Both the position numbers and the translations under genes were made by a program. From positions 37,420,214-37,484,213 of the forward strand of contig CM049320.1 in NCBI GenBank assembly GCA_026874595.1: DNA of 64,000 bases, in the 5' to 3' direction. The stretch comes from Sipunculus nudus. Taxonomy: Eukaryota; Annelida; Sipuncula; Golfingiida; Sipunculidae. Numbering within the stretch: the first letter of the stretch is position 1; every line of letters starts with the position of its first letter. The notes under the pieces are model-generated. The model was not told the DNA's origin, ran no database searches, and saw only the letters and a program-made list of their open reading frames with translations. Shown in pieces: positions 23,230-35,069 of the stretch.

Positions 23230-25071
23230 TGAATCTGTTTGCTATTTTAAGATTAAATAGGCAATGTTATTGGATTTAAAAATTTAACTTTAAATATATT
23301 TCTCAGCCATATATGGTGAAAAACACCCTATTCAACATATGTAGTTGCAAACATGTTCTAAAACGCAAAGTTATTATGGTTCTGAAAATGGGGTACCTTA
23401 TTGCCAAAAAAAACGATTTTTAACTCTACAAAAAAGTTGTGGTGGTTCAAAAGCCCACCTCCCGAACCCGCTTTGATAATTGTCAAGCTTGTACGATTCT
23501 CAAGTGACATTTGTTTTTATTTCATACATGCGCATGCGCACTAGTAAACTTGGGAACATGACGACCTTATTGGATCATAATGAACGGATACGACCAAGGC
23601 CGGCGCCACCTATAATAATTCTTTTGTTTTTTTTTCTCGGTGCCGCTTTGGATTCTTTGACACCGCTGATGCCTCTTATATGGAGGACTCTCACCTCACG
23701 ATATCCCATGCCTCAATTTATCCTTGCCCCTGTGAAAATAAGTCAAACTAAACTGCTTTAAATTCATATTGGTGAAAAGAAACACATCATATATAGTCAC
23801 CTGTTTTCATATGTATGGTATCTTTTTGTATATAATTTTCCGATGCCACAATTTGAATGAAGCCAATAAAGTGAAAATATATCACATAAATCGGTACACA
23901 CGTTTTTTTATGCTGAAGAAGTTCAAAACCATGATGAGATATTAACATCAGATTATTTGAGCAATTAAATGGTTAACATTTGTAGACAATTACAGCCAAA
24001 AGTAATTGCTGCCAAGGATCATCCATGCCAAGTGAAGTAGAGAGCGCTTATTAAATATATATGTAATGCATTTATATTTATATTGTGGTACATGGTCGCT
24101 TTTCTACACAGTATAGATTTTCCTAGATGGTGTCTGACACCCAAACGCCTCTTCGGCATTGAATGATATCCTATTTTATATTTTATATTTCGGATAATAG
24201 GATTTAGGAAAAAAGAGGGCTCCAACTCAGGAGGACTAATGGTGAAACCTTAAAAAGGTCCCCAGGTCAGAAAAAGGGGATCCAGACATCAGAATTAGTC
24301 CAAAATTAGTCCAAAGCTCTTAAAAAAGGTCTCGGTGGCTGAAATGGGGCCCCTTGACCCCCTTGGATCCGCTTTATCCACGGGGTTATGGTATTTTATC
24401 TAGTCCTAATAGATTATACCGATTTTATTGTCATGCTATAGCAATTAATAGGCTTACCTTTGGATTGGACGCAAGGGGCACGTTTCCCCCTAAAATCTGA
24501 CAATGATTTTTAGAGGGTCCCAATATCTATTTTTAATTGCTGTGGGATACCTTAATCTTTAGCTGAATAAGCTTAAAAAGTTCCATTTGCTAGGACAAAG
24601 CCCTAGTTTAATTATACAGGCAATAAATTAAGATGACCTACTATTTATCTTGACCGAGCAAAAGCCTCATTGCTCACGCAAAATCATGTCATGTCATGAA
24701 ATGTATTGGGGGGGGGGGGGGGGGCACAACGTGCCGGCGTCCCCACTTCAATCACCACGATTAATTTTAGAGAGGATGTCAATAACAAAGTTAAAAAAAT
24801 TGAAAATGTAACCATTGCTAATTGAGCAGGCATGACTGCAGCCTCAAGGTACAAGAGATTTCCCACAAAACAATATGTGACTCCCATGCTATATGTAGTA
24901 TCAACAAAAAAAAAGACATAACCAATGGAAATTTGGAAGGATTATGGGGACATAAACAACAGTTTGATAGATTATTCCTATTGTTATTATTATAATTGTA
25001 ATTGTTTGATAGATCACAACATACCTATGCAGCTATTTAAAGCGAGTGCATTTGTGTCAGTTTGCCGCCTG
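23230..25071. other. Non-coding spacer with repeat fragments
   Basis: No supported gene. A GGCGCCACCTATAATAATTC match to the degenerate family lies near 23,602. A 17-base G tract is at 24,708-24,724, directly followed by GTGCCGGCGTC...AATTTTAGAGAGGA, which recurs near 30,390-30,432. Confidence 0.4.
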
Positions 25072-25188
25072 CAGGGGCGTAGCCAGAGGGGGGCCGCAGG
25101 GGGCCATGCCTCCCCCCCCCCTGATTGCATCCAGTACTCCTTTCGGAATTTCACTTAATCTAATATATACTAATATAATATATTACTA

Positions 25189-25191
<3 letters not shown>

Positions 25192-25241
<50 letters not shown>
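25192..25241. repeat. (CA)n(TA)n microsatellite
   Basis: About 28 bases of CA repeats followed directly by about 20 bases of TA repeats, just left of the nested inverted-repeat element. Confidence 0.95.
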
Positions 25242-25242
<1 letters not shown>

Positions 25243-25263
25243 GCATTATATTGCCTTTGCTAT

Positions 25264-26177
25264 CAGTAGCGGATCCGGTGAGAGCGCCTTCGGCGCGCGG
25301 CACCCCGGGAAGCTGCAATATCTCTCATTTTATCTAATTACCCAATTTTCGTGGTTAATTTTCGTTTTCAATATTTCTTTTTATTAAATAGTATTAGATT
25401 ATATTTAAGTTATCTACAGTTTATTACTCTGCACATTCATAAGTTGAGGATGAGGATATTTATGAACAGCTGCAGAACAACTGCAGAGCACCAGGCCCTA
25501 GTTAGGGTTGACCGTGGACAATCCCATGGCTCGATCCTCTATTGTTACCTCACTCGCGATCTGTGCTCTTAGGAGTACTGTGTGCTTTCGAGACCAGGGA
25601 TCCCAGTGAAATTTAGTTTAACAAAGTTTAACATAAGACATCAACATATCACTTATTTCACTCCGAGATTACATTTAAAAGATAATATTTTGTAAGTTAT
25701 AAACGTAAATGCGCCTTTGCGCAATTGACTTTAACATGTTGAATAAATTGAAATTTAAATTCTTATTTTGAAGAAATATAATTATTAAATATTGAACCTC
25801 TCTACAGTTAGACTACGTACGCAAAGACATGAGGGAACTTTTTTTCGGGAACAGCTAGGAAATCCTCAGTTTTTTTGTGAAAATTGCCTCAAAATGTCCT
25901 CTTTACATTGCATATTAAAAAAAATTCCCAATATGGGAGGGGGATACCCCCTCCCATACCCTCCCCATGTTCCTGAAACTAACCTTAATAAACCATGGTT
26001 AATACTTAAAAAATATATATTTTCATACACTAAAATATATAACGTATAGTAATAATAATAATAATGATAATATATATATACATACATATACACGTATATA
26101 TAACAGTTTTCATAGTACCCATACATTCATATTAGTGCCCCCCCCCCCCCGTTTTCGAAATTCTTGATCCACCACTG
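25264..26177. mobile_element. Inner nested element with CAGTRGYGGATC termini
   Basis: CAGTAGCGGATCCGG at 25,264 is mirrored by the reverse complement of CAGTGGTGGATCAAG ending at 26,177. Both ends lie inside the CAGGGGCGTAGCCAG element, so this is either a second, nested insertion or subterminal repeats of one larger element. A (TA)n-rich stretch sits near 26,050-26,100. It has no coding capacity. Confidence 0.5.
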
Positions 26178-26219
26178 ATCACGGTCCCCTCCCCTTCCTC
26201 AATCCTGGCTACGCCCCTG

Positions 26220-27216
26220 GCCTGATACATGTATAGCAGCAACGGTTTTGTCAGTTTAAAGATATTCTCCAGTGGAAAGGTAAAAATAGCACAGACTGCT
26301 GGGATTTTTTTTAAAGACACGTTTTCTTATATATATAAATATATACAAACATCTCACGGCTCACATATATCAGCATCGTGTTTGAAGAAATAGACCATTA
26401 AAAATCTACAATAAACCTTATTTCTTATATACTAGCTTTATGTGGAATATACGGTATGTTTAATAATACAGACCAAAGGAACAGACTTGGGCCAAAACGA
26501 GAATGGCCAACAATACATTTTATACGAATTTCCGGGCCCTGTTAGAAAATTGAAAATAAATATAATTTATTAGGCTAATTATTAACGGATTTCTTCCGAA
26601 AATTTCCGCATCGCCAATATAATATAAACAAGGGATTCAAGTCACTCTGGAATTTTCATATCTATAAGGATTATATTCGGTCATGTGAAACTTTTTGTCC
26701 GCCCGGACCCCATTGAGCCACCGCCATAAAATATGTATACATAAGCTAACCCATATAATTTCAGATAAATTAGATTTCCTGTTTTTCTCATGCGTTTCCT
26801 TGTCGTTTTTGAATCTTATGTGTCCGACCCCCCTTAGTCCGTTATTAGCACTTATGAATAAATCTATAACAAAGACACATAAAATTCCGCATTTAACGGA
26901 TTTTAATGTGCCCTATCAAACTCCATATTGATCCGGGTCCCCTTGAGCCCCCCCCCCCCCGGTGAGAAACTACATACATGTAATTTAATACAAAAGCCGT
27001 AATCATTTTTAATTAATTTTCTTTTTCTAAAGGTAAAAAAATTACATGGTCGTTACAGGCATCCATAGGCTATTTCTGGTAATTCACGAGTAAAACCTGT
27101 ATTTTTAGTTAATACAAATATCAAATGAGACTACCTCTACATTCTAGGCGTTGAACTGGCAATTATATGAAACACCATTTGTTGGGACACCAAGGAAAAA
27201 CAGGAGGAAAGGAAAT
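26220..27216. other. Unassigned spacer
   Basis: No supported gene. There are 13-base C tracts at 26,138-26,150 (just upstream) and 26,948-26,960. Confidence 0.35.
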
Positions 27217-27399
27217 GAAAACAGCCCCAGACAGCATGATGCGCCCAGTGTATGCTCAAATCTATAGTAACCATGATATCAGACCTGTAACAATTACATC
27301 ACGAGGGACTGGTCGCCATTTTACACATCCTGTTGTTGACGCTGGGAAATCCCGGCTTGTTTAGCTGACTCACAGCTGCTGAAAACACGGGTTACCATA

Positions 27400-27460
27400 A
27401 TGTCGATTTTAAGCAGGACTGTAATATTATTGATTTCCATCGTGACAGCTGAAATATCAG
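27400..27460 (+). CDS. Signal-peptide exon 1, upstream copy, of the C-type-lectin-like gene
   Basis: The exon encodes MSILSRTVILLISIVTAEIS plus one base. It has a short polar start, a hydrophobic core (VILLISIV) and a small-residue cleavage region (TAEIS), as in a secretory signal peptide. It ends at a good donor (TCAG|GTAATACT) in phase 1, the phase used by the other exons of this gene. Its downstream twin is at 30,796. The hydrophobic core and the donor are conserved between the two copies although many other codons differ, which suggests selection on the peptide. Whether this copy splices to the shared CTLD exons at 45-48 kb, or is the stub of a truncated paralogue, cannot be told from sequence. 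Confidence 0.6.
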
Positions 27461-28109
27461 GTAATACTAACTGTTGTGTAAGCATGCATCATATATTCTG
27501 TACGGGGACAAGGAGAGAGCTACTTAAAGTACAGTACGCATCCATGATAAAATGTATGTGTTGAAGACGGGAAGTGGTATTATAATAGCTGCGGAGGAGG
27601 GGGGCTGGTTCACTGAACGTCACATGACAAATACCCCATAAAATAATGTATATACTAATCATTACTCTCTGCTGAGCTAATGTGTATACACACGAATGTC
27701 CCACGTCGGGTTTTTTTTACCTATATATGTTTCTTTCATAAATGTACGATTCCAACATCCGGTTTTTTAGTCGGCACTACTTCCTCATTCGTTAGGATAT
27801 TGATCAAATAAATATGTTCATATATATTCTCCGTATTCTCGGTATGCCTGCGATATCTCTATTTGGAACTCGTCAAACTTCTTCATATATTTTACGTGAT
27901 ACTTAAGGAGGAAAGAACTCCCTAATTCAAGCAATAATTTAATGAGAGGTTCATCAGAAAAAAAAAATCTGCATCATCTGCAGTGATACAATGCATCATC
28001 CAAACATCATGCGGGAAGGATGTATAAAGCACACTTAAATTGATATAACAGATTATGGTTTACAACACCTTATTCCCCTAAACATTTTAATTTCTTTTTT
28101 ATTTGGATA

Positions 28110-28162
28110 TCAGACATAAAAAAGCAACGTGGTGTCCTTAAAATTGGTTGGTCTATATGGAC
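28110..28162 (+). CDS. Candidate exon 2, upstream copy (in-frame TGA)
   Basis: After TATCAG the sequence reads in phase 1 as DIKKQRGVLKIGWSIWT and then TGA. The twin at 31,484 reads DVYEQCSALKIGWTKWT and then TGA at the same place. LKIGW...W resembles the first strand of a C-type lectin domain (C...GW). The cysteine present in the other copy is Arg here. The 3' boundary is uncertain. The shared TGA means the exon either ends a short secreted peptide, is decayed in both copies, or is not used as written. Confidence 0.35.
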
Positions 28163-28441
28163 TTGACCTTCTACATTTCTTATTATGCAATAACAGAGTT
28201 TGGGAATACTATGTCTTTAGCTGGACGCTGCCCCCGCCGTATAGGTTTCCGGAGAAATCCTCTGAGATCCTTGGACCGATCTTTCCGAACCTTAGTGATA
28301 ACAGCCCTTATCTCAAGAGTGGTACCATGTATTGGGCTAAAATTATGCACGTCCATAGATCTTCGATCTCTTCAGTGGCGCAAATAGAGAGGGCGCAACC
28401 CTAAAATCGGAAGGAGGCCCTTCTGCGTCCTTTTAGACATT

Positions 28442-28445
<4 letters not shown>

Positions 28446-28502
<57 letters not shown>
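28446..28502. repeat. (TA)n microsatellite
   Basis: About 28 TA units within the duplicated lectin 5' region. It is absent from the equivalent place in the second copy. Confidence 0.95.
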
Positions 28503-28503
<1 letters not shown>

Positions 28504-28689
28504 TAATGAATCATTTTTATATTATATTGATGTTCCACAAATTAGTAGGAAGCAAGCATATTTAAACTTGTTTGAACACACTGATTCGCTGTAAAATTGT
28601 CTGCTGCTAGACATATCAAATATTGTTTAGTTCGCGCACGCATTATAATTATAATTATTAGTAGTAATTATGTAAGGTATCCAAATCAA

Positions 28690-29336
28690 ATTGTTAATTA
28701 TGCTAGTATTAATACTAACTTCATAGGTTAACCCCCTCGAAATATGTACCTGGTGAAAACATTTAGGAATTTTTTTTTTAATTTTTAAAGTAATGTAACC
28801 CCCTGTACAGGGCCTCTGAAAGTTGAGGAGTCGTGAAGAACGAGAAAATCATCATGAAGCCAACTCCAATAAGAATACAAGGCTTGCATGGATTGATGAG
28901 TTATAACCATACCGATGTTTGGTTCCATTGTTTGTGTATGGATTTTGTCCGGTTCCCAAGAGTACAAAACCGTTAAATATGTTTCCCTTTATTTTGGGTG
29001 ACTTTTTCCGGTTTTTTTTTTTTTTTCGTCTGCATGTTTGTGCTAGATCTCACATATGGCTAGTTTTCAAAAATTGACCTTTGTGCATAATATTGGTCTG
29101 AGGTGACAGAGTTGCACCTGATATTTGCTTTAGACCTTGACCTGATTTCCATGGTCATCCACACCTTGGCTGATTCCCAATTATTGCTCATTAGGGTGCG
29201 TCAAGGGGGATTCCAGTGATCGCTAAGACTAATTGCACACATCTAGTTTTTCTCTATTTACGGGTATGTAAAACACCATACTAAAAATATTTTGGAAAGA
29301 TATGCCTTTATATAACTAACGTTGCTTTTTTATTAA

Positions 29337-29395
<59 letters not shown>

Positions 29396-29720
29396 ATATT
29401 CTGGCAGAATGTAATAAAAAATCAATATATGCAAGTAATGATATGCAATTATTATCAAGATTTTAGTTCAATACTTGAAAATTTCCATCAAATAAAAACA
29501 TAATTTAAACACCTTTTGGTATAAAAAATACCAGAATACCTTTCTATCAACAAAAACATTACACAATAAAGACGTAGTGAGGCGTGGTAACCAAAGGTTT
29601 CTGTGCCTAACACCCAAATAAGTGGGGAAGTTTTAAAAATGGCTGTTAGATATCTGTTAGATATTCTTCTATTCAGACTAACCTTCAGGTACATACCCCT
29701 CAAAAGTTGTGGTTCACTGA
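28690..29720. repeat. Tandem duplication, 3' block, copy 1
   Basis: This matches 35,070-36,075, with shared phrases TATTAATACTAACTTCAT, TGTAACCCCCTGTACA, GGTTCCATTGTTTGTGTATGG and CAGACTAACCTTCAGG. Together with the 27.2-28.2 kb block it defines a duplicated unit of about 2.5 kb. A (TA)25 tract at 29,341-29,390 is specific to this copy. I see no exon in it. Confidence 0.75.
29341..29390. repeat. (TA)n microsatellite
   Basis: Twenty-five TA units. The second copy of the duplicated block has unrelated sequence here, so the tract arose or expanded after duplication. Confidence 0.95.
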
Positions 29721-30574
29721 AATTGGCATTAAAAAAAGAATACTACTCATGGGATTTGGATATGTGATCATTCTTGTCCGAAATTCACAAGAGCTTGATA
29801 CATTTGTGATGAAATGAATGAAAGGAAGATATACAGTCACTCGCACACTCAAAAGTTCATTCTAATAACTACGGTACAATTAATATGGACAATTTTAAAG
29901 CACGGACCAGGCCCTATAAAGACATAAAGTGCATGACGCCAGGTTAATTTTTCAACAAGTTGTAGCCACTTATATGTTTTGTTTATGCTGTTCTTTATTG
30001 CTAAAGTTTGGAATCTCACTCACAAATAGAACACAAAATTTTCATTTAAAGATTCAAAGATAATATAAGAAACTTGCCTACGTACCGAAATTCCTCTTAG
30101 TCCATTTTAGTTCCTTATGGTGGAATTAGGTCTGATCACTTATTATATACAGCAAAAAAAGGTCCATATTATAATTTGTTATTTCAGCATGTATGCTTTT
30201 ACTATAAAGTTTGAAAGCTTAAGCGATAATTGAACAGTTTAGCACGGACACATAAAAAAAATCGAGATTTTTTTTGGACCTGACATTTTTATTTCCTACA
30301 AATGTGTTTAAGTTACATATAGATTTTGTTACATATATGGACTAACCCGTGAAAGACCTTTAGAGAGGTATCTTCATTTTAAAAACATGCCGGCGTCAGC
30401 CGTTGAATCAGGTCGATGAATTTTAGAGAGGACCCCAATTTCAATTTCTTAACTTTTCCTGGTGGCAAAAATCATTGTTAAATAAACTACAAATAATTTG
30501 CATTATTGCTTACTTTATTCTCATAGTTTTTTTAAAGATACACATCCCATGGGGGGGGGCTGTCCTCCCACTCC
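29721..30574. other. Spacer between the two duplicated lectin 5' units
   Basis: No gene seen. It contains ATGCCGGCGTC...AATTTTAGAGAGGA near 30,388-30,432, a repeat shared with 24,731-24,770. Confidence 0.4.
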
Positions 30575-30795
30575 CCCGATCCGGACAGACGGCATAGTGC
30601 GCCCAACGTATGCCAGAATCCAATAATTGATGTTCCCATGGTTACAGACCTGACAGATTAACATCAAGTTAACCTACGAGGGATTAGCTGCACGGAACCC
30701 GGCATATCAGTTAAACCGCCAGATAATGGTGTTGATAATGGAGCAACCCGCAGCTTGTTACAACCTTACAGCTGCTGATAACACTTGTTTCCAAA

Positions 30796-30853
30796 ATGGC
30801 GTTCTTGGCCAAGGCTGTCATACTGATTTCCATCATGAAAACTGAAGCATCGG
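30796..30853 (+). CDS. Signal-peptide exon 1, downstream copy, of the C-type-lectin-like gene
   Basis: This exon encodes MAFLAKAVILISIMKTEAS plus one base and ends at the donor ATCGG|GTAATGTT in phase 1. The ATG sits in AAAATGG, a good initiation context. The hydrophobic core AVILISI followed by small residues fits a cleavable signal peptide. It is the copy closer to the CTLD exons at 45,310 and 48,283 and matches their phase, so it is the likelier first exon of the working gene. The intron downstream would be long and is filled with later repeat insertions. Confidence 0.65.
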
Positions 30854-31483
30854 GTAATGTTAACTGTTCTGTTTTAATTTATCTTATTTTCTTTACATGG
30901 ACAAGGAAAGGGCTGGTTAAAGTAAAGTTCGCATCCACGATAACATGTTTGAGATAAAGACTGAAAATTGTATGATAATTGCTGGGAGGCGGGGGGGGGG
31001 GGGGTTAACATTACTAATTACTGAGTCAAATTACTGGGTATGAGACATATGTGAATATACTCGAATGTCCTATGTCGGGTTTTTATCCCTTGGTTTTAAT
31101 TTAACATGACGGATTTCAACATCCAGGATTTAGTCCACATTAGTTCCTCGTTCGTATTTATATTGGGATAAATCGATCGAATAAATTTGTTTCTATGTAT
31201 TCTCCTTATTCCCTGTATGCCTGTGAGTTCCCAATATGGGACTCTTCAATGATCTTCCTCTCTTTCTCGCGATACTGAAGGAGGAAATATAAGTCCCTTC
31301 CGCAACGATCAAGTGAGAGGTTAATTAGGAAAGATGCTGCTGAATTTATTATGCAAAGCGCAACCCAGGCATTGGGTAGAATGTATAAAGAATACGAATT
31401 CTATTTGATATATATGGTTATGGGGTACAATAATAACTTATTCCCCTGAACATTTTAATTTATATGTATAACAGTGTTATCAG

Positions 31484-31540
31484 ACGTATACGAGCAGTGT
31501 AGTGCACTCAAAATTGGTTGGACTAAATGGACTTGACGGA
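31484..31540 (+). CDS. Candidate exon 2, downstream copy (in-frame TGA)
   Basis: The acceptor GTTATCAG is followed in phase 1 by DVYEQCSALKIGWTKWT and TGA. The C...IGW...W pattern fits the N-terminal strand of a C-type lectin domain, which the downstream exons lack. No good donor lies between the tryptophans and the TGA; the only GT before it is in ATTG|GTTGG, which would keep phase 1 but is a weak donor. Similarity to copy 1 stops a few bases past the TGA, so the real exon end may have been lost or altered. Confidence 0.4.
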
Positions 31541-31575
31541 CATGGAAATACCATTTGCATTTTTATATTTAAATA

Positions 31576-32165
31576 ATTAGCTCAGCTGACTTAAGTCATC
31601 GGGTCTTAAGTAATCCCCCTTGTCTGTCGCCCGTCCATCAGACATTCCGATTATCGTACTGTCAGTTTACAGGGCACAAATCATAACTTTTATTTGAAGA
31701 CGAACTATACAAATCATCTTTATGGTTAATTTTATGGTTACCAAACAAATATGTGCTTTCAACTAAAAATACCAATAGGGTGTATATCATACCTACGTAT
31801 ATAAATCCTTATCATCATGTGATATTTGAAAAAAAGGGCTAGCTGCGGATACAGATGCAATTTTAACATTATGACCTGAAACAAAGGCTCTTCATCACCG
31901 ACACTCATACTTAACATAGTTGACCTTATTAACAAGTGCAAGGATTTCCCTGCTATTAGACAGGTGAATTGATCGTGGACAATCCCTTTTGATATACAAG
32001 ATGATGGATATAGATGGTAGCCCAAGCTTTATTTTTTATTCTACATATTGTTTAATACAGTAAAAAAAGTCATGTCATACTTTGAGCTCATCAAGGATTT
32101 TTATTTGTTTAAATGGACGCATTTAAGAGTGGCCATTATTTACTCATCACACAATATCTTTAAAC
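31576..32165. mobile_element. TTTTAGCTCAGCTGA-family fragment inside the lectin intron
   Basis: It begins TTAGCTCAGCTGACTTAAGTC with a short GTCTGTCGCCCGTCC leader and CAGGGCACAAATCATAAC, the family signature. No family right end is seen before the next copy starts at 32,166, so this copy is truncated. Confidence 0.5.
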
Positions 32166-34797
32166 TTTTTAGCTCAGCTTACTGTCAGTCATGCTGGGCT
32201 ATAGCGATGGGTCTTTGGCCGTCGTCCTTCCGTCTGTCCGTCCGGCCGTCCGGCCGTTAGCAGGGCACAAATCGTAACCGCAGGGGCTAGGGCAATGAAC
32301 CCTTTGCAGTCTTAGAGGTTCTAAAATGATCTCCTTGCAAACCTGAAATTAGGTCACTGCGACCTATATTCTCGAAGTTATGGGGTGTGTTTGCACCCCC
32401 CAGAAATAATTCTTTTAGCCATAATTTTCATCCCAAACCTTCCATCTTTCAAATACAGCTCACCTACCATCAGGAGAAGAACCATAATTATTTTGAGGTC
32501 ACAAGGTCAAAGGTCAAGGTCACAGAACCAACTTCTTTGAAAAGCCTTTGGATGCATTTTAAGCCAAACCTTTCATCCCAATTCTTTGAACTTTCACATA
32601 TAGCTCACCTACTAAGTGGGAGAAAAATCCTATAGATGTTGAGGTCACAAGGTCAAAGGTCAGGGTCACAGGATCCACTTCTTTGAAAAGGTTGTGGACA
32701 CATTCCAAGCTAGACCTTTCATTCCAAACCTTTCATCACTGATATCGCTTCTCTGCCAACAGGGGAAAAAAACCTGTTGATTTTGAGGTCAAAGGTCAAG
32801 TTCACAGCAACCTCTTCTTGCGTGGCATCATTTTCAGGCAAACTTTTCAATCTATACTTTCCATCTGTCATATATGGCTTACCTACCAATAGGGGAAGAA
32901 GCCTATTGATGTTGAGTTCAAAAGGTCAAAGGAAAGCTCACAATATTGTTCTAAATGCTTGTGAACATATTTCAAGTGAAACTGTTCAACCCAACTCTTC
33001 AGTCGTTCACATATGCCACATCTATGCACACTGAATGTGATTCAAACTTCATATTTATGGGTCTTTTTGCATGAAGAAATAACTAATTGATTTTGAAGTC
33101 AGCTGGTCAGGGGGGTTAAAGGTTGCCGGTCTAAGTTATTCACTCATTTATTGCCAAGCAATTACACCCGGCCAGATGTAAGTGGTTATTAGTTACCCAT
33201 CATTTAGAAAGAATCCAGTTGATATGTGGGCAAAAGGCGAAGGTCATAGGTCAGGGATGTTCACAATAACTTATTTTGTAGAACATCTCTATTTTTCTTG
33301 TACATATAACCATTGCACTCCACCTGGTACATCTCACTGTGTGGCTGTAATTGTGAGTGATGCTGGTGACATATGACGCTCTTTTGTATCAGCCTTTTAA
33401 GTGATAAGGCTGAGTGATAAATACCTCTTTACTGCATAACAAAAACACTGTTGCCGGAATGCTTCAGCCAGGCATTAAGACTGTGAGAGTATAGTATTAA
33501 GGTTTAGCTACTGATTTATAAGATGATGGGAACATTTTGCAGTTTATTTTATGTAATCATAGCAATAAACTTAGTTTCCTAGATATCTGAATATTTTAAT
33601 ATTAATCACGAGATATAAAAGCAAATGTTTGTTCTCATAATATGTGGATGTGTACCTGGATTTAGGATAGCTTTTTTTATTACAAGACTTTTAGTCATGC
33701 TTTCTGCAGTTCTTTTCTTTCAGGTTTTGCAGTTTACCTATCCTGCTGACCCCATTGCAAAGCAAAGTGATAATAAAAAATATTGGACTAATACTTTTTA
33801 CATTTGCATATCTATAAATCTAATATGAGGGCCTGAAAATGCCTTTTGAATTGTTTTGGACATTCATTACTGTAACTTCCTTTGGAGAATTTTCTACAAG
33901 TTTGGTCTCTTATTGGAGGATGTGTGATATCAAATGTCAGACTTGTCAGAAATCCATTATGTCTGCCAGTTAGCCACCTTAGAAAGCCTTTTGTTAGTGC
34001 AGTTTCAGTGATTTTTAGCTCAGCTGACTTTTAGTCATGCTCTGCTATGCCGATGGGTCTTTGTCCGTCATCCTTCCGTCTGTCCGTCTGGCCAGCCGTC
34101 CGGCCATTAGCAGGGCACAAATTGTAACTGGAAGGGCTAGATACATGAACCCTATGCAGTCTTAGAGGTTCTAAAAAGATCTCCTTGCAGATCTGAAATT
34201 AGGTCAATGTGACCTATATTCTCTGATTTACGGGGTGTGTTTGCACCTGCCAGAATTAATTCTTATAGCCAAAATAATCATCCCAAACCTTACATGTCAA
34301 TAGAGGAACAAACCTTTTGATATTTAGGTCTTAGGGTCAAAGGACCATGTCACAGGACCAGCTTCTTGAAAAAAGTTGTGGATGCATTTCAAGTCAGACT
34401 TTTCATCCCAAACCTTCCATCTTCCAGGTATGGATCATCAACCAACAGGGGAAGAACATTATTTATTGTTCGGTCTCAAGGTTTGATGTGAAAGTCACAG
34501 GGCCCACTTCTTAGAAAACCATTTTGGAAGAACTCCTGCAATAGAGAGTTCCTGGTCTGATCACAAAAGCCTGTTTACTGTTGTTCCTAAAAATGTTTTC
34601 CAGTTTCACTCAGACTCAGTTAATTGATATAAGGCCTTCACTTAAATAGTAATCTAACAGTTCACATATAATGTTAAAGTTATGCAATTATTGTTATGCT
34701 TGCCCTTTGATACCATAGCAGGACAGGTGTTGGGGAAGGCTTTAAATACAGGTCATGCTTGTCAGCTGAGCGTCATGACCCATGGGTCACTTGTTTT
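32166..34797. mobile_element. TTTTAGCTCAGCTGA-family element, copies B1 and B2 (one nested in the other)
   Basis: B1 starts at 32,166 and follows copy A (20.84-22.64 kb) closely, block by block. At about 34,013 a second family start (TTTTTAGCTCAGCTGACTTTT) interrupts it, and the shared right end CAGCTGAGCGTCATGACCC appears at 34,763-34,781. B2 is therefore nested in B1, or the two lie in tandem with B1 truncated. This block and the 31.6 kb fragment account for the roughly 3 kb by which lectin unit 2 exceeds unit 1. Confidence 0.7.
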
Positions 34798-35069
34798 AAA
34801 ATGCGATGTTTGTCAAAGGCTAAAAGCCTAGTGTTTTGTATGCGATTATGCATGGCCGCCAGGTGATGTCTGCAAAGTAACTAAAAAACTGGAACTGGGG
34901 AAGAAAGTCTTTCTTTCTGAGGTCGAGCGGTCTCATTCTGCAGTAACCAAGGTTACAAAATTTAGGGCAACATTTTTGCATGTAAAACATCGAGCCCATG
35001 TAAACATGATAAAGTAAATGTAAAGTGTGACAACAATGAACAAAACAGTGCTTGATACAGGGCATCCTG

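Larger units (their letters stand above)
25072..26219. mobile_element. Inverted-repeat element with CAGGGGCGTAGCCAG termini
   Basis: CAGGGGCGTAGCCAG at 25,072-25,086 has its exact reverse complement at 26,205-26,219, giving 15-bp perfect terminal inverted repeats about 1.15 kb apart. GCCTG occurs immediately outside both ends, a possible 5-bp target duplication. The CAG start would suit a hAT-like element, but the short duplication does not. A second inverted-repeat element is nested inside. No transposase is present. Confidence 0.65.
27217..28165 (+). repeat. Tandem duplication, 5' block, copy 1: promoter, signal exon, intron, second exon
   Basis: This block matches 30,575-31,540 along its length (about 75-80% by eye), starting upstream of the signal-peptide ATG (shared phrases GATGCGCCCAGTGTATGC / TAGTGCGCCCAACGTATGC) and ending just after TATGGACTTGACC / AATGGACTTGACG. 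Exon, intron and upstream sequence are all included, so it is a DNA-level segmental duplication and not a retrocopy. Confidence 0.8.
30575..31540 (+). repeat. Tandem duplication, 5' block, copy 2
   Basis: Counterpart of 27,217-28,165. The offset is about 3,396 bp at the ATG and 3,374 bp at exon 2. A 14-base G tract (30,991-31,004) lies in intron 1 where copy 1 has only a short G-rich stretch. Confidence 0.8.

Noticed and set aside
25866-26126. Tyr-rich minus-strand frame
   Set aside because: Produced by TA-rich repeats inside the nested inverted-repeat element.
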